Positions 9,069-17,813 of a stretch of 64,000 nt of DNA are shown here, in pieces; the first letter of the stretch is position 1, and every line of letters begins with the position of its first letter. The notes under the pieces are model-generated. The model had not been told where the DNA came from. It saw only the letters and a list, made by a program, of their open reading frames with translations, and searched no databases. This stretch comes from Alcaligenes ammonioxydans (lineage in GTDB: Bacteria > Pseudomonadota > Gammaproteobacteria > Burkholderiales > Burkholderiaceae_B): positions 2,852,001 to 2,916,000 of the forward strand of contig NZ_CP049362.1 in NCBI RefSeq assembly GCF_019343455.1. Reading direction: 5' to 3'. A program made the position numbers and the translations under genes.

Positions 9069-9664
9069 AGCAGCATCACCACCTTGCGATAGGGATGCTC
9101 CTGACCTTCGAGCTGCACGGTCAGCTCGATTCCTGTGGCCGCTGCTCCCGCCTGCTCGGGCCAGGGCCAACTTTGCCAGCCGCGCGCCGGAATCCAGATA
9201 CGTAAATTCCATGCGCTGACCTGCTCCAGAACATCTTGCAAAGGTCCCAGTTCGGGCAAGGGGTAAGCCGTTCCGGCCAGACTCATCGCTCGTTGCAAAA
9301 CCCCATGCTGCAAACGCCATTGAATATGCTGGGTGCCCGCCCCTGCGTCGGCGCGACGCTCAATCATCAGGATGGCCGGCCCCTCGCCCTGAGCCTGCCA
9401 GCGGATACTGGCCGGCAGGACCGCCGTCGCTGCGCCCGGGTCTTGGGCAGACAGCACGGGGGGTAGATGCAGTTCCAGATCGCGCCCCATTTGGGACAGG
9501 ACATTGAACAGGGCCTGGGTCTGACGCGCCTGACGACTGAGTTGCTCATCGGCGTGCAAGACTGCGTCCAGACCACGCCAGGACATCAGGCTGATCAAGG
9601 CCATGATGGTCAAGGCCACCAACATTTCCACCAGCGTAAATCCCTCCTGAGCCGGCTCTGTCAT
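9065..9664 (-). CDS. gspJ: Type II secretion minor pseudopilin GspJ
   Basis: The 199-residue protein has a prepilin signal: a short leader to EG, then FTLVEMLVALTIMALISLMS with Glu5 present. The rest is a beta-rich globular domain (WRLQHGVLQRAMSLAG is typical of GspJ). It forms the pseudopilus tip with GspI and GspK. It is coupled to gspI upstream and gspK downstream by 4-base overlaps. Confidence 0.93.
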   Translation of the reverse strand: MTEPAQEGFTLVEMLVALTIMALISLMSWRGLDAVLHADEQLSRQARQTQALFNVLSQMGRDLELHLPPVLSAQDPGAATAVLPASIRWQAQGEGPAILMIERRADAGAGTQHIQWRLQHGVLQRAMSLAGTAYPLPELGPLQDVLEQVSAWNLRIWIPARGWQSWPWPEQAGAAATGIELTVQLEGQEHPYRKVVMLL

Positions 9665-10020
9665 GGCAAGGACGCCAGGGTCGCATGCAGTTCAGTCAGC
9701 ACGGGGCCATTGGGCAAGAAAGTCTGAATCGTCACCTGACGAAAGAAACGATTGGCCGTGGGTTGCACCGTCTGTCTGCACTGCAGATCCAAGCCCCCTT
9801 GGCGACACGACACCACCGTTTCACCGGGCTCGGGAAACAGACGACGCAATCGCATCTCGGCCATCACGCTGTCGGCGGCCAGCAAGGCCAGGCTGCGCTC
9901 ATGCATGGCCTGGCTGCCCGAGGCACTCAATCCCAGCGCCCGCAGCCCGGCAGTCAGCGCCACCGACACAATGGCCAGCGCAATCAATACTTCTATCAAA
10001 CTCATGCCGCGCTCAGTCAT
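9661..10020 (-). CDS. gspI: Type II secretion minor pseudopilin GspI
   Basis: The 119-residue minor pseudopilin has a leader MTERG and mature start MSLIEVLIALAIVSVALTAG, with Glu5. The length and the C-terminal globular domain (WIVMAEMRLR-like stretch DSVMAEMRLRRLFPEPG) fit GspI, the core of the tip complex. It lies in the order H-I-J-K with a 4-base overlap on each side. Confidence 0.92.
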   Translation of the reverse strand: MTERGMSLIEVLIALAIVSVALTAGLRALGLSASGSQAMHERSLALLAADSVMAEMRLRRLFPEPGETVVSCRQGGLDLQCRQTVQPTANRFFRQVTIQTFLPNGPVLTELHATLASLP

Positions 10021-10487
10021 GACTGCACATCAAAAAGGCCCGTGGGATCGCTGCGCAAATGCAGGACCTCATGACCATCATCCAGCTCCAACTGACGCGG
10101 CGCAGACAACCACTCATTGACGAAAACCCACGGTCCTGCCGGATCCAGGCGCACACGCAGCGCCTCCAGCGACCAGGAGCGCGCAGGAAACAATTGTGCA
10201 AAGCGGGCCTGGTCGCGCAACCATCCCGGCGTTGGGCTGGAACCATCGGTGGCATCCGGAATCAGGCTGAAGCGATAACCCTGCTGATCCGCACTCCAGA
10301 TCACACTTCGGCCGCTTTCACGTACATAGCGCTGTACATCGGCCAGGCGCAGAGCCAGCTGGCGGGCTTCCCGCTGTATTCCCTGATCACGATCCAGTAC
10401 CAGCACACTCAAGCCGGCGCTGCTGACGATGCCCACGATCAGCAAGACCACCAAAGTCTCGATCAAGGAAAAGCCCCGTTGTGTCAC
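10017..10487 (-). CDS. gspH: Type II secretion minor pseudopilin GspH
   Basis: The 156-residue pseudopilin has the leader MTQRG and FSLIETLVVLLIVGIVSSAG, with Glu5. The start codon is GTG at 10487, one base from the gspG stop, so re-initiation after gspG is likely. The C-terminal region (FVNEWLSAPRQLELDDG) fits the GspH globular domain that joins the tip to the GspG shaft. Confidence 0.9.
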   Translation of the reverse strand: MTQRGFSLIETLVVLLIVGIVSSAGLSVLVLDRDQGIQREARQLALRLADVQRYVRESGRSVIWSADQQGYRFSLIPDATDGSSPTPGWLRDQARFAQLFPARSWSLEALRVRLDPAGPWVFVNEWLSAPRQLELDDGHEVLHLRSDPTGLFDVQS

Positions 10488-10488
10488 G

Positions 10489-10959
10489 TCAGTCCCAGTT
10501 GCCTATGTCCGCGTCACTGCCGGACCCGCCGGCCTGCCCGTCCGCCCCCAAGGAGAACACATCGATCTCGCCATTAACGCCGGGTTGCAGATACTGATAG
10601 GGATTGCCCCAAGGGTCATTGGGCAAACGGTCCATATACGAGCGCCAGTTACGAGGCTCTGGCGGCTGCGAGGGCCGCTGATGCAAGGCGGCCAGACCTT
10701 GGGCCGTGCTGGGGTAGCGACCGTTATCCAGGCGATACAGCTTTAGCGCCTGGGTCAGGGCGGCAATGTCCTGACGGGCCGCCACTGCGCGCGCCTGATC
10801 GGGGCGATCCATGAGGCTGGGAACTACCAAGGCCGCCATAATGCCCATGATGACCACGACCACCATGACCTCAATCAGAGAAAAACCTTGTTGAACGCGC
10901 GAGCTGGCCGGTCTGGCCAGGGTACGCGCCGGCGTACGAAATAAAATAGGACGAGACAT
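10489..10959 (-). CDS. gspG: Type II secretion major pseudopilin GspG
   Basis: This is the shaft-forming pseudopilin, 156 residues. A longer than usual leader of about 24 residues ends in QQG, and the mature start is FSLIEVMVVVVIMGIMAALV with Glu5. The GspG signature is clear: LDNGRYPSTAQGLAAL, then LPNDPWGNPYQY, then the calcium-site region SLGADGQAGGSGSDADIGNW. It is the first gene of the minus-strand operon and is divergent from gspC across a 125-base gap that should hold both promoters. Processing needs the GspO peptidase, which is not in the window. Confidence 0.97.
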   Translation of the reverse strand: MSRPILFRTPARTLARPASSRVQQGFSLIEVMVVVVIMGIMAALVVPSLMDRPDQARAVAARQDIAALTQALKLYRLDNGRYPSTAQGLAALHQRPSQPPEPRNWRSYMDRLPNDPWGNPYQYLQPGVNGEIDVFSLGADGQAGGSGSDADIGNWD

Positions 10960-11084
10960 GAAAGAAGTAAGTCACCCAAAAAGACAAGCTCCTGTCATAC
11001 GGGCTTCATGCAGCACACGCACAATAAGAGCTCTTAAGACAGCCAAACAGGCCGTCTGCCAAAGCACTATGCGATGCAGTCTAA

Positions 11085-11525
11085 ATGGGTATTATTTCCG
11101 CCATATTTCCGTCACATCTTTGGCTGCGTTTGTGTCAGGCCGGCGTTGTGCTGGCCTTGATCACGCTGCTGATCAACCTGTTCCTACCTTCGCAGGACAC
11201 GATTGCTCCCGTGCTGGACGAAGACCACAGTGAGCAGATCAGCACCCGGCAAATCGCGCAATGGTTTGGCGGCAGCACGGCCCTGCCGGAGTTGCGCTTG
11301 CACGGCATGATTGTGAGCGGCACGGGCGGCGCCGCCCTGCTCAGTATCAATCAGCAGTCTGTACGGGCGTATCGCCCTGGTCAGGAGCTGGCTCCCGGCG
11401 TGTTGCTGGACTCGATACAGCGCGAGCACATCGTGATCACAGTCGATTCCGTCCCTCAGCACATCGCCACCGAGCGCAAAGGTCCTGTTGCCATTCCCGG
11501 TATCCGGCAAGGGGCTCAGCCCTGA
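11085..11525 (+). CDS. gspC: Type II secretion protein GspC (short form)
   Basis: The 146-residue bitopic protein has one N-terminal membrane segment (AGVVLALITLLINLFLPS) and the homology-region domain of GspC (LPELRLHGMIVSGTGGAALL, RPGQELAPGVLLDSI). GspC links the inner-membrane platform to the secretin. There is no PDZ or coiled-coil domain after the homology region, so it is a short form. It is transcribed divergently from the gspG operon. The assignment rests on the domain pattern and on gspC being otherwise missing from the locus. Confidence 0.85.
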   Translation: MGIISAIFPSHLWLRLCQAGVVLALITLLINLFLPSQDTIAPVLDEDHSEQISTRQIAQWFGGSTALPELRLHGMIVSGTGGAALLSINQQSVRAYRPGQELAPGVLLDSIQREHIVITVDSVPQHIATERKGPVAIPGIRQGAQP

Positions 11526-11581
11526 CATAAACAGTTAGCAGTATGATCTGAGGCTGTCGTCCTTCTTTGCCCTGGTGGCTA

Positions 11582-12718
11582 ATGCCCGCTTTACTTCGTC
11601 ACTGGTTTGACAGCCTGCGCCCCAAGTCCCTGGCCATTGCACGCCCGGAAATGTTGCGTGCCACCTTTGGTGCCACGCTCAGCGTGCTGATTGTTTCCTC
11701 CCTGAGCCTGTACCTGTCGGATTTTGCGCATACACATCATTGGCTGGTGGCCTCTCTGGCAGCCAGTGCCTTGCTGATTTTCCTGGTTCCGACCAGCCCC
11801 CTGGCTCAGCCCTGGAATGTGTTGCTGGGCAATCTGGTGGGCGCGCTGACGGGCATTAGCTGCGCGATTTTTCTTCCTCATCCGATTGCTGCTATTACGA
11901 TGGCCGTGTGCCTGAGCATGCCGGTCATGCTGGCCTTGCGCTGCGTCCACCCGCCCAGCCTGGCGATGGCCGTCTTTCCGGCCCTCAATGGCATTCAGAA
12001 CTATGACTTCGTGCTGTTTCCGGTGATGTTTGACTCCAGCCTGCTGATTATGCTTGGCATGCTGTACAACCGCCTGACAGGCGTGGCTTACCCGCCAGTC
12101 CATAAACCCGCCACGCGCGCGGTCACGACACCATCACGCTTTACCGACCAGGATTATGATGCAGCGCTTAGCCATTACAAGCAGACGCTGAATATCAGTC
12201 ACGATGATCTGGAAAAACTGGTCAGCTATGTGCATCAGTCGGCATTCCGGCGCAATCTGGGCACCCGTCGCTGCGCGAGCCTGATGAACGATGCCCCGCT
12301 GTCCTGCCAGGCCGACACGCCCTTGCAACAGGCCTGGGACCTGATGCGCGAGCGCAGGATCAAGGCCTTGCCGGTGCTGGACCAGAACAAGCAGGTGATC
12401 GGCATTCTGGCCCTGTCGGACTTTTTACAGCGTGCCGGGCTGGATCAGCCCGATAATCTGCGCCAGCGACTCCGGCGCTTCCTGAGCCCCCGACAGCGTT
12501 CGGCACCTACCGTGGCCGATATCATGACCAGTCCCGCCGTCACTGCCAATGCCAACTGGTCGGTGGCCGAACTGATCCCCCTGTTCAGCCAGGGACGGCA
12601 TCGCCACATGCCGGTGGTCAACGATCACCAAGAGCTGGTGGGCATGATTACTCAGTCGGATCTGATGCTGGAGCTCTTTCGCATTCTGCAGCCAGCCCGC
12701 AACATCCAGGGCCAATAG
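11582..12718 (+). CDS. HPP-family membrane protein with paired CBS domains
   Basis: The protein has about 378 residues. The first half has a run of hydrophobic segments and the family signature LRCVHPPSLAMAVFPALNG. The second half has two CBS motifs (CASLMNDAPLSCQADTPLQQ onward, then TVADIMTSPAVTANANWS onward) that probably bind an adenine nucleotide and gate the membrane part. Some HPP-domain proteins have been linked to nitrite transport, but the substrate here is unknown. The ATG at 11582 is preferred to an in-frame TTG at 11567. The gene lies between gspC and the convergent hppD. Confidence 0.85.
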   Translation: MPALLRHWFDSLRPKSLAIARPEMLRATFGATLSVLIVSSLSLYLSDFAHTHHWLVASLAASALLIFLVPTSPLAQPWNVLLGNLVGALTGISCAIFLPHPIAAITMAVCLSMPVMLALRCVHPPSLAMAVFPALNGIQNYDFVLFPVMFDSSLLIMLGMLYNRLTGVAYPPVHKPATRAVTTPSRFTDQDYDAALSHYKQTLNISHDDLEKLVSYVHQSAFRRNLGTRRCASLMNDAPLSCQADTPLQQAWDLMRERRIKALPVLDQNKQVIGILALSDFLQRAGLDQPDNLRQRLRRFLSPRQRSAPTVADIMTSPAVTANANWSVAELIPLFSQGRHRHMPVVNDHQELVGMITQSDLMLELFRILQPARNIQGQ

Positions 12719-12730
12719 CTAGAACACCCC

Positions 12731-12770
12731 AAAAAAAATCCCCCTGTTTGCCATCGCCAAACAGGAGGGA
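12731..12770 (-). terminator. Terminator of hppD
   Basis: The minus-strand stem CCTGTTTG/CAAACAGG (12743-12750 with 12758-12765) is extended by a bulged GGGA/TCCC pair and followed by eight U residues (12731-12738). Confidence 0.8.
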
Positions 12771-12811
12771 CAGGTCAGCGCCAGTCGTGTGAGCACTGGC
12801 ACGGAACCGCT

Positions 12812-13888
12812 TTACTGTGCCTGCAAGACACCCCGACGCAGCTGGTCGCGCTCAATCGATTCAAACAAGGCCTTGAAGTTGCCTTCACCAAAGCCGTCAT
12901 CACCCTTGCGCTGGATGAACTCGAAAAACACCGGGCCCATCAAGGTTTCAGAAAAAATCTGCAGCAAGAGACGGCGGTTGCCCCCTTCCGATGTGCCATC
13001 GAGCAAGATGCCGCGGCGTTGCAACTCGGCAGTAGGCTCGCCATGTCCGGGCAAGCGGCCCTCCAGCATCTCGTAATAGGTTTGTGGTGGCGCAGTCATA
13101 AAACGCATGCCCATCGCCTTGAGCTTGTCCCAAGTGGCAATCAGATCGTCTGTCAGAAAGGCAACGTGCTGAATCCCTTCCCCGTTAAATTGCATCAGGA
13201 ACTCTTCGATCTGGCCCGACCCCTTGGCGGACTCCTCATTCAAAGGAATACGAATTTTGCCATCGGGAGCCGTCATCGCCTTGGAGGTCAGACCGGTGTA
13301 CTCCCCCTTGATATCGAAGTAGCGAATCTCGCGGAAATTGAACAGATGCTCGTAGAACTGGGCCCAGTAGGCCATGCGACCGCGGTAGACATTATGGGTC
13401 AGGTGATCGATCTCTTTAAGACCTGCACCCACAGGATGACGGTCCACCCCTTCCAGATAAACAAAGTCGATATCGTAAATGGAGTTACCTTCGCCAAAGC
13501 GGTCGATCAGGTACAGGGGAGCGCCGCCGATGCCCTTGATGGCGGGCAAACGCAACTCCATGGGGCCGGTCGGAATGTCCACAGGCTGGGCGCCCAGTTC
13601 CAGTGCGCGCTCGTACGCTTTTTGCGCATCGCGCACCCGAAACGCCATGCCGCAAGCCGATGGGCCATGCTCGGCTGCAAAATAAGCCGCCTGACTCTTG
13701 GGTTCTTCGTTCAGGATCAGATTGATTTCCCCCTGGCGATACAGAGAGACTTTCTTGGAACGGTGCACGGCCACTTTGGTAAATCCCATCATCGCAAAGA
13801 CGGGTTCCATCAGACCAGGCTGGGGAGAGGCAAATTCGATGAACTCAAAGCCCATCAGGCCCATAGGATTGTCAAACAAGTCAGTCAT
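12812..13888 (-). CDS. hppD: 4-hydroxyphenylpyruvate dioxygenase
   Basis: HppD converts 4-hydroxyphenylpyruvate, O2 and decarboxylation chemistry to homogentisate in tyrosine breakdown. The 358 residues match the bacterial enzyme. The three iron ligands sit in [11 protein letters not shown] (His, about residue 163), [11 protein letters not shown] (His, about residue 245) and FFEFIQRKG (Glu, about residue 325). No homogentisate dioxygenase gene is adjacent. A ribosome-binding GGAG lies just before the ATG. Direct repeats of GTAATCA are 14-30 bases upstream of the start. Confidence 0.96.
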   Translation of the reverse strand: MTDLFDNPMGLMGFEFIEFASPQPGLMEPVFAMMGFTKVAVHRSKKVSLYRQGEINLILNEEPKSQAAYFAAEHGPSACGMAFRVRDAQKAYERALELGAQPVDIPTGPMELRLPAIKGIGGAPLYLIDRFGEGNSIYDIDFVYLEGVDRHPVGAGLKEIDHLTHNVYRGRMAYWAQFYEHLFNFREIRYFDIKGEYTGLTSKAMTAPDGKIRIPLNEESAKGSGQIEEFLMQFNGEGIQHVAFLTDDLIATWDKLKAMGMRFMTAPPQTYYEMLEGRLPGHGEPTAELQRRGILLDGTSEGGNRRLLLQIFSETLMGPVFFEFIQRKGDDGFGEGNFKALFESIERDQLRRGVLQAQ

Positions 13889-13902
13889 GGCAGACTCCAG
13901 TT

Positions 13903-13918
13903 GTAATCAGGTAATCAA
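13903..13918. promoter_or_regulatory. Tandem GTAATCA repeats before hppD
   Basis: GTAATCAG and GTAATCAA lie head to tail with no gap, 14-30 bases before the hppD start. Their spacing and position suggest a regulator site in the 5' leader, but the binding protein is unknown. Confidence 0.35.
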
Positions 13919-14179
13919 AGATGGCGTGAAACGCCTTGCAACTTGGACTCAGACCGTGCAGGGGGGCGCGCAGGATACCCCGCGCACACTGCGTGCCAAG
14001 TGATCACCAAACAACAATTGAAATCCCAGAACTCTCACAGGCTCTGCTCCAGTGGGCGGGAACCCGAAATGCGCTCCCGATGCCGATTCCCATTATGAGG
14101 GGGGCCGTCGCTCAACCGCCATAGAGCATTACCCTAGCGGTCTAAACCACCCAGCCTCTGACACGAAACAAGCGGGCAG
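13919..14179. other. Gap between aspA terminator and hppD
   Basis: There is no coding sequence I can support. Visible are a small hairpin GGCGT/ACGCC near 13923 and a GTGATCAC palindrome at 14000-14007, which could be an operator for hppD. Confidence 0.4.
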
Positions 14180-14203
14180 AAAAAAGCCTCCACAATGGAG
14201 GCT
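14180..14203 (-). terminator. Terminator of aspA
   Basis: The stem GCCTCCA/TGGAGGC (14186-14192 with 14196-14202) has a CAA loop and, on the minus strand, a run of U residues from the A tract at 14180-14185. Confidence 0.8.
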
Positions 14204-14262
14204 TCCCAAACTGTTACCGGCGTCGGCCAAGACTGGCCAAATCAGGCCTGGTTCAGAATGGT

Positions 14263-15681
14263 TCAGGCTGGGTCAGCAGCACGCAGATCACGGGGTTGGA
14301 TCAGCGATTCGGCACGCAATACCTCGTTCAGGGTTTCAGCGTCCATCAGGCCACGCTTGAGAACCACATCACGAATGTTGGTACCGGTCTGGAAGGCTTC
14401 GGCGGCAACCGAGGTAGCCGCTTTGTAACCGATGAACGGATTCAAGGCAGTCACCAGCGAAATGGAACGCTCGATATTGCTCTCCAGGCATTCACGGTTG
14501 GCCGTGATCCCCACCACGCAGAACTGAGTCAACGTGTCGCATGCATTGCTCAACAAAGCCATGCTACGCAACAGGGAGTGAATAATCACGGGCTCAAACG
14601 CGTTCAACTGCAGTTGACCTGCTTCGGCGGCCATGGTCACGGTCATGTCAGCACCGATCACTTCAAAGGCAACCTGGTTGACCACTTCTGGAATCACCGG
14701 ATTGACCTTGCCAGGCATGATGGACGAGCCAGCTTGCACGGCAGGCAGACAAATTTCACCCATACCGGCACGAGGACCGCTCGAGAGCAGACGCAAGTCA
14801 TTGGACAGCTTGGACAGTTTGACGGCAGCGCGCTTCAACACGCCCGACAGGTGCAGGAAACCACCGCAATCCTGCGTTGCTTCGATCAGGTCCGCCGATA
14901 CGCGCAACGGCACACCGGACAGCTCAGACAAGGCAGCCACCGCCAGCTCGGCGTAATCAGGGTGGGCCGTAATGCCCGTGCCAATGGCGGTACCGCCCAG
15001 ATTCACGTCACACATCAGTTTGCGCGATTCCTTCAGGCGCACGATGTCTTCGTTAATCATGGTGGCAAACGCGTTGAACTCCTGACCCAGGGTCATGGGC
15101 ACTGCATCTTGCAGCTGGGTGCGACCAATCTTCATGTACGAGGAGAATTCCTCGGACTTTTTCAGGAACGCATCACGCAAACGCTCCATGGAGGCAAACA
15201 AGGGGTCCAGCGAACGGTAGGCCGCCAGATGCAGCGCCGTCGGGTAAACGTCGTTGGTGCTTTGGGCCATGTTCACATCTTCATTGGGGTGAAGATACTG
15301 GTATTCGCCCCGCTTGTGACCCATATGCTCCAAGGCCAGATTACAAATAACCTCGTTGGCATTCATATTGGTCGAGGTACCGGCGCCACCTTGAATCATG
15401 TCTACCACGAAATGCTCGTGACATTTACCCGTTTGAACGGCTTGACATGCCGCCACGATGGCATCGTGCTTGTCCTGCTCCAACAAACCCAGTTTGAAAT
15501 TGGCCTGCGCAGCGGCCTGCTTGACCAGCGCCAGAGCATTAATCAGTTCCGGGTAAGTTGAAATAGGCGTACCGGTAATGTGGAAATTCTCCTTGGCACG
15601 CAAGGTATGAACACCATAATAGACTTCATCGGGGACTTGTCGGTCTCCCAGCAAATCATGTTCGATACGGAACTGACTCAT
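14263..15681 (-). CDS. aspA: Aspartate ammonia-lyase
   Basis: AspA deaminates L-aspartate to fumarate and ammonia, feeding amino acids into the TCA cycle. The 472-residue protein carries the fumarase/aspartase signature GSSIMPGKVNPVIPEVVNQV, the early TSTNMNANEV loop and QSTNDVYPTALHLA. AspA rather than fumarase or argininosuccinate lyase is favoured by overall similarity (DLLGDRQVPDEVYYGVHTLR). A Shine-Dalgarno-like GAAGGAA precedes the ATG. An unusually long, gene-poor upstream region separates it from the divergent marR-type gene. Confidence 0.95.
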   Translation of the reverse strand: MSQFRIEHDLLGDRQVPDEVYYGVHTLRAKENFHITGTPISTYPELINALALVKQAAAQANFKLGLLEQDKHDAIVAACQAVQTGKCHEHFVVDMIQGGAGTSTNMNANEVICNLALEHMGHKRGEYQYLHPNEDVNMAQSTNDVYPTALHLAAYRSLDPLFASMERLRDAFLKKSEEFSSYMKIGRTQLQDAVPMTLGQEFNAFATMINEDIVRLKESRKLMCDVNLGGTAIGTGITAHPDYAELAVAALSELSGVPLRVSADLIEATQDCGGFLHLSGVLKRAAVKLSKLSNDLRLLSSGPRAGMGEICLPAVQAGSSIMPGKVNPVIPEVVNQVAFEVIGADMTVTMAAEAGQLQLNAFEPVIIHSLLRSMALLSNACDTLTQFCVVGITANRECLESNIERSISLVTALNPFIGYKAATSVAAEAFQTGTNIRDVVLKRGLMDAETLNEVLRAESLIQPRDLRAADPA

Positions 15682-16522
15682 AATTCCTTCGTTTCCTTAA
15701 TAACGATAGCAAGACTTTTCTGACACGCCTCATACTCGATCCCGGACTACAAACGGAACAAAGCCCTGCCATTTCTTGCGAACTTGGCAGGGGCTCGGGG
15801 ACATGCTGGCAAATACCGCCAATAAGCTTTGGATAATGCTTGCATCCAAATCTGGAAAGCAAAGGCCCGTAAAAAACGGGCCTCTATTGCAATCCGCCAC
15901 GCGGGGTGAATGATCCAACCGCCTTTTTTGAAGGCATCGTCGAGCTCGGGAAGCGCTGGGAACATTGTAAACGCCGAGCGCACGCGTGTACGCCGTTTTA
16001 CGGTTTTTCTTGGATTGAGCTGCCTTATCGGACGAACCCACGGTTGAAAACACGCTTAATTTAGCCGTGTATGTCTGGCATAGCTCGCTCATCCTGCCTG
16101 CAACCTGCTAAGGGTTCCGACGTGATGAACGTTGCGCGCTTGCATCATTTTGGGGCCTAAATGTCATAAAACTCCCAGGCACAGAAGGCATCAGATCGTC
16201 GTGACAGACCGATAGGAAGTTCACACACCTTGCAGTTTGAGAAAAAAAGGAAGGCGAAAGAGTATACCCAGGATTTAACGCTATTCCATAAAAGTATGGC
16301 TGCCTATACTGAAAAAAACTGGTCTTATTTTACTAAATGAAAATTCCTGATCAATAAAAGATGTTTAAATCAGACAAAATGGAATTAAAAAATAAGATCA
16401 ATTTCCACATTAAAAGCAGCGGCTCAGTAATAAAAGAAAGCAAACCCGTTTTTATTGGGTTTTGTTGATTCTTTCTAAATAACTACTGCTCTTTGCCGCG
16501 CCCTCCTTAACGGCACAGCACT
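15682..16522. other. Long aspA-marR intergenic region
   Basis: About 840 bases hold no gene I can support. A minus-strand open frame of 78 codons (15747-15983) has a protein-like start (MFPALPELDDAFKKGGW) but its second half degrades and it has no clear ribosome site. It could be a leader or a decayed gene. A hairpin AGGCCCG/CGGGCCT lies at 15863-15883. From about 16240 to 16460 the sequence becomes strongly AT-rich, unlike the rest of the window. Divergent promoters for aspA and the MarR gene must lie here. Confidence 0.5.
16441..16464 (+). terminator. Possible terminator hairpin upstream of the MarR gene
   Basis: CAAACCC (16441-16447) pairs with GGGTTTTG (16457-16464) across a T-rich loop, and T-rich sequence follows. 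It sits 60 bases before the MarR start with no upstream gene, so it may end a short leader or small RNA. Confidence 0.35.
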
Positions 16523-17080
16523 ATGAAATTACTCGATCTGAAATATCAAACCATCCTGAGCGAATCACAGCGCCGGGCTCATCCTAAAACCGAGGATATC
16601 GAACTGTGTTTGCGCGTTCTGTCGCTGGCCTCCAGCATTAATCGCGCCTCCAGCACTGTTTTGAACGAGTTCGGCCTATCCGAAGGACGTCTGGTCCTGT
16701 TGTTTTTGCTTAGCCGCCAGCCGTCGGGGCTGAGCCCGGCTCTGTTGGCAGAGCAGGCCGGTGTCACCCGGGCCACCATTACCGGGCTGCTTGACGGACT
16801 GGAACAGCAGCAGTTGCTGGTGCGACAAAACAATACCTCAGACCGCCGTGTGCTCACTGTTAAACTCACCGAAGCCGGACACGAATTGTGCGAACACCTG
16901 TTGCCCTATTACATCGACTGGCTCTCGGATGCCCTCAGTCATGTGCCACAGGATATGCGCCAACGCTTGTCCAGTTTGTTATCCAAAGCCTTGCAAGGCA
17001 ATGAAACGCCGGAAGTCAAAGTTGAAAAGACTCACTCGCACCCCCTGCCCGGTACCCTGCAACGCAGTTATATGGCTTAA
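16523..17080 (+). CDS. MarR-family transcriptional regulator
   Basis: The 185-residue DNA-binding protein has a winged helix at about residues 60-125 (LSPALLAEQAGVTRATITG is the recognition region, RRVLTVKLTEAGHELCEHL the wing). MarR proteins bind as dimers, usually repressing their own and a neighbouring operon in response to a small ligand. The 40-residue extension at each end is longer than in the smallest family members. It is divergent from aspA and upstream of the hypothetical/NUDIX genes. Its target and ligand cannot be inferred from sequence. Confidence 0.9.
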   Translation: MKLLDLKYQTILSESQRRAHPKTEDIELCLRVLSLASSINRASSTVLNEFGLSEGRLVLLFLLSRQPSGLSPALLAEQAGVTRATITGLLDGLEQQQLLVRQNNTSDRRVLTVKLTEAGHELCEHLLPYYIDWLSDALSHVPQDMRQRLSSLLSKALQGNETPEVKVEKTHSHPLPGTLQRSYMA

Positions 17081-17190
17081 GACACCAGACCGTCTTGCCC
17101 TTGGGGCGACTGTGCTGTCGCCCCTCTCCCATCAAGGGTGGCGCCAGTATGGCTGCCACCCTTTGTTTTCCCCCCTGCCAGGCTAACTCT

Positions 17191-17793
17191 ATGGATACCG
17201 CCGTTATTGAAGCCATGAAAAAATGGCCCAATGTCCCCGCTGTCAGCGGCTATCTTTCCCTGGATCAATCCGGCCACTGGCGTCATCATCGGGCCGGTGA
17301 TGCCAACCGGTATCCCGAGCAGCCCGGTGAGCGCATCACTCATCCAGGGCTGCTGGCTTTTTTCAATCGCAACTACCAGAGCGATGAGCAAGGCCGCTGG
17401 TTTATTCAGAATGGCCCTCAACGAGTCTACGTTCGGCTGGACGCTGCCCCCCTGATCGTGTCTCTGGCCCAGGACCTGCTTCATTTACAAGACCATACGG
17501 GCAGACAAGTCGACACCATCCAGGCCTGGTATCTCAGTGCCCAGGGCACACTCTATCTGCGCACGCCTGCCGGTCCCGCCTTGCTGTCAGGCCGTGATAT
17601 TGCCGCCTTGCTGGACCAACTGCGCTCAGCCGATCAGGGACTGGACAGCCTGGATCTGGGGCAGCCCTGCCACTACGAAGGCTGGACATTGCCCGCCTAT
17701 CCTGATGCCTGTCCGTTGACGGTGTGGTCTTCCTGCGTGTCACCGGCCCGGGAATTGGCGTATATTGTTTTGCCAGAGCCCGATCCAACTTGA
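17191..17793 (+). CDS. Conserved-looking protein of unknown function
   Basis: I do not recognise a named domain. The 200-residue soluble protein has no signal peptide or membrane segment. It begins MDTAVIEAMKKWPNVPAVSG and is rich in aromatic residues, with HHRAGDANRYPEQPGERI and GRWFIQNGPQRVYVRLD. The start at 17191 (ATG, 13 bases after a GCCAGGCTAA stretch) is chosen over an in-frame upstream ATG at 17095. It ends 20 bases before the NUDIX gene on the same strand, so the two are probably co-transcribed. Confidence 0.75.
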   Translation: MDTAVIEAMKKWPNVPAVSGYLSLDQSGHWRHHRAGDANRYPEQPGERITHPGLLAFFNRNYQSDEQGRWFIQNGPQRVYVRLDAAPLIVSLAQDLLHLQDHTGRQVDTIQAWYLSAQGTLYLRTPAGPALLSGRDIAALLDQLRSADQGLDSLDLGQPCHYEGWTLPAYPDACPLTVWSSCVSPARELAYIVLPEPDPT

Positions 17794-17813
17794 ACCGCCC
17801 TCACAGAATCTGC

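Noticed and set aside
9069..9320. Longer start for GspK
   Set aside because: It would bury the prepilin leader in the middle of the protein and overlap gspJ.
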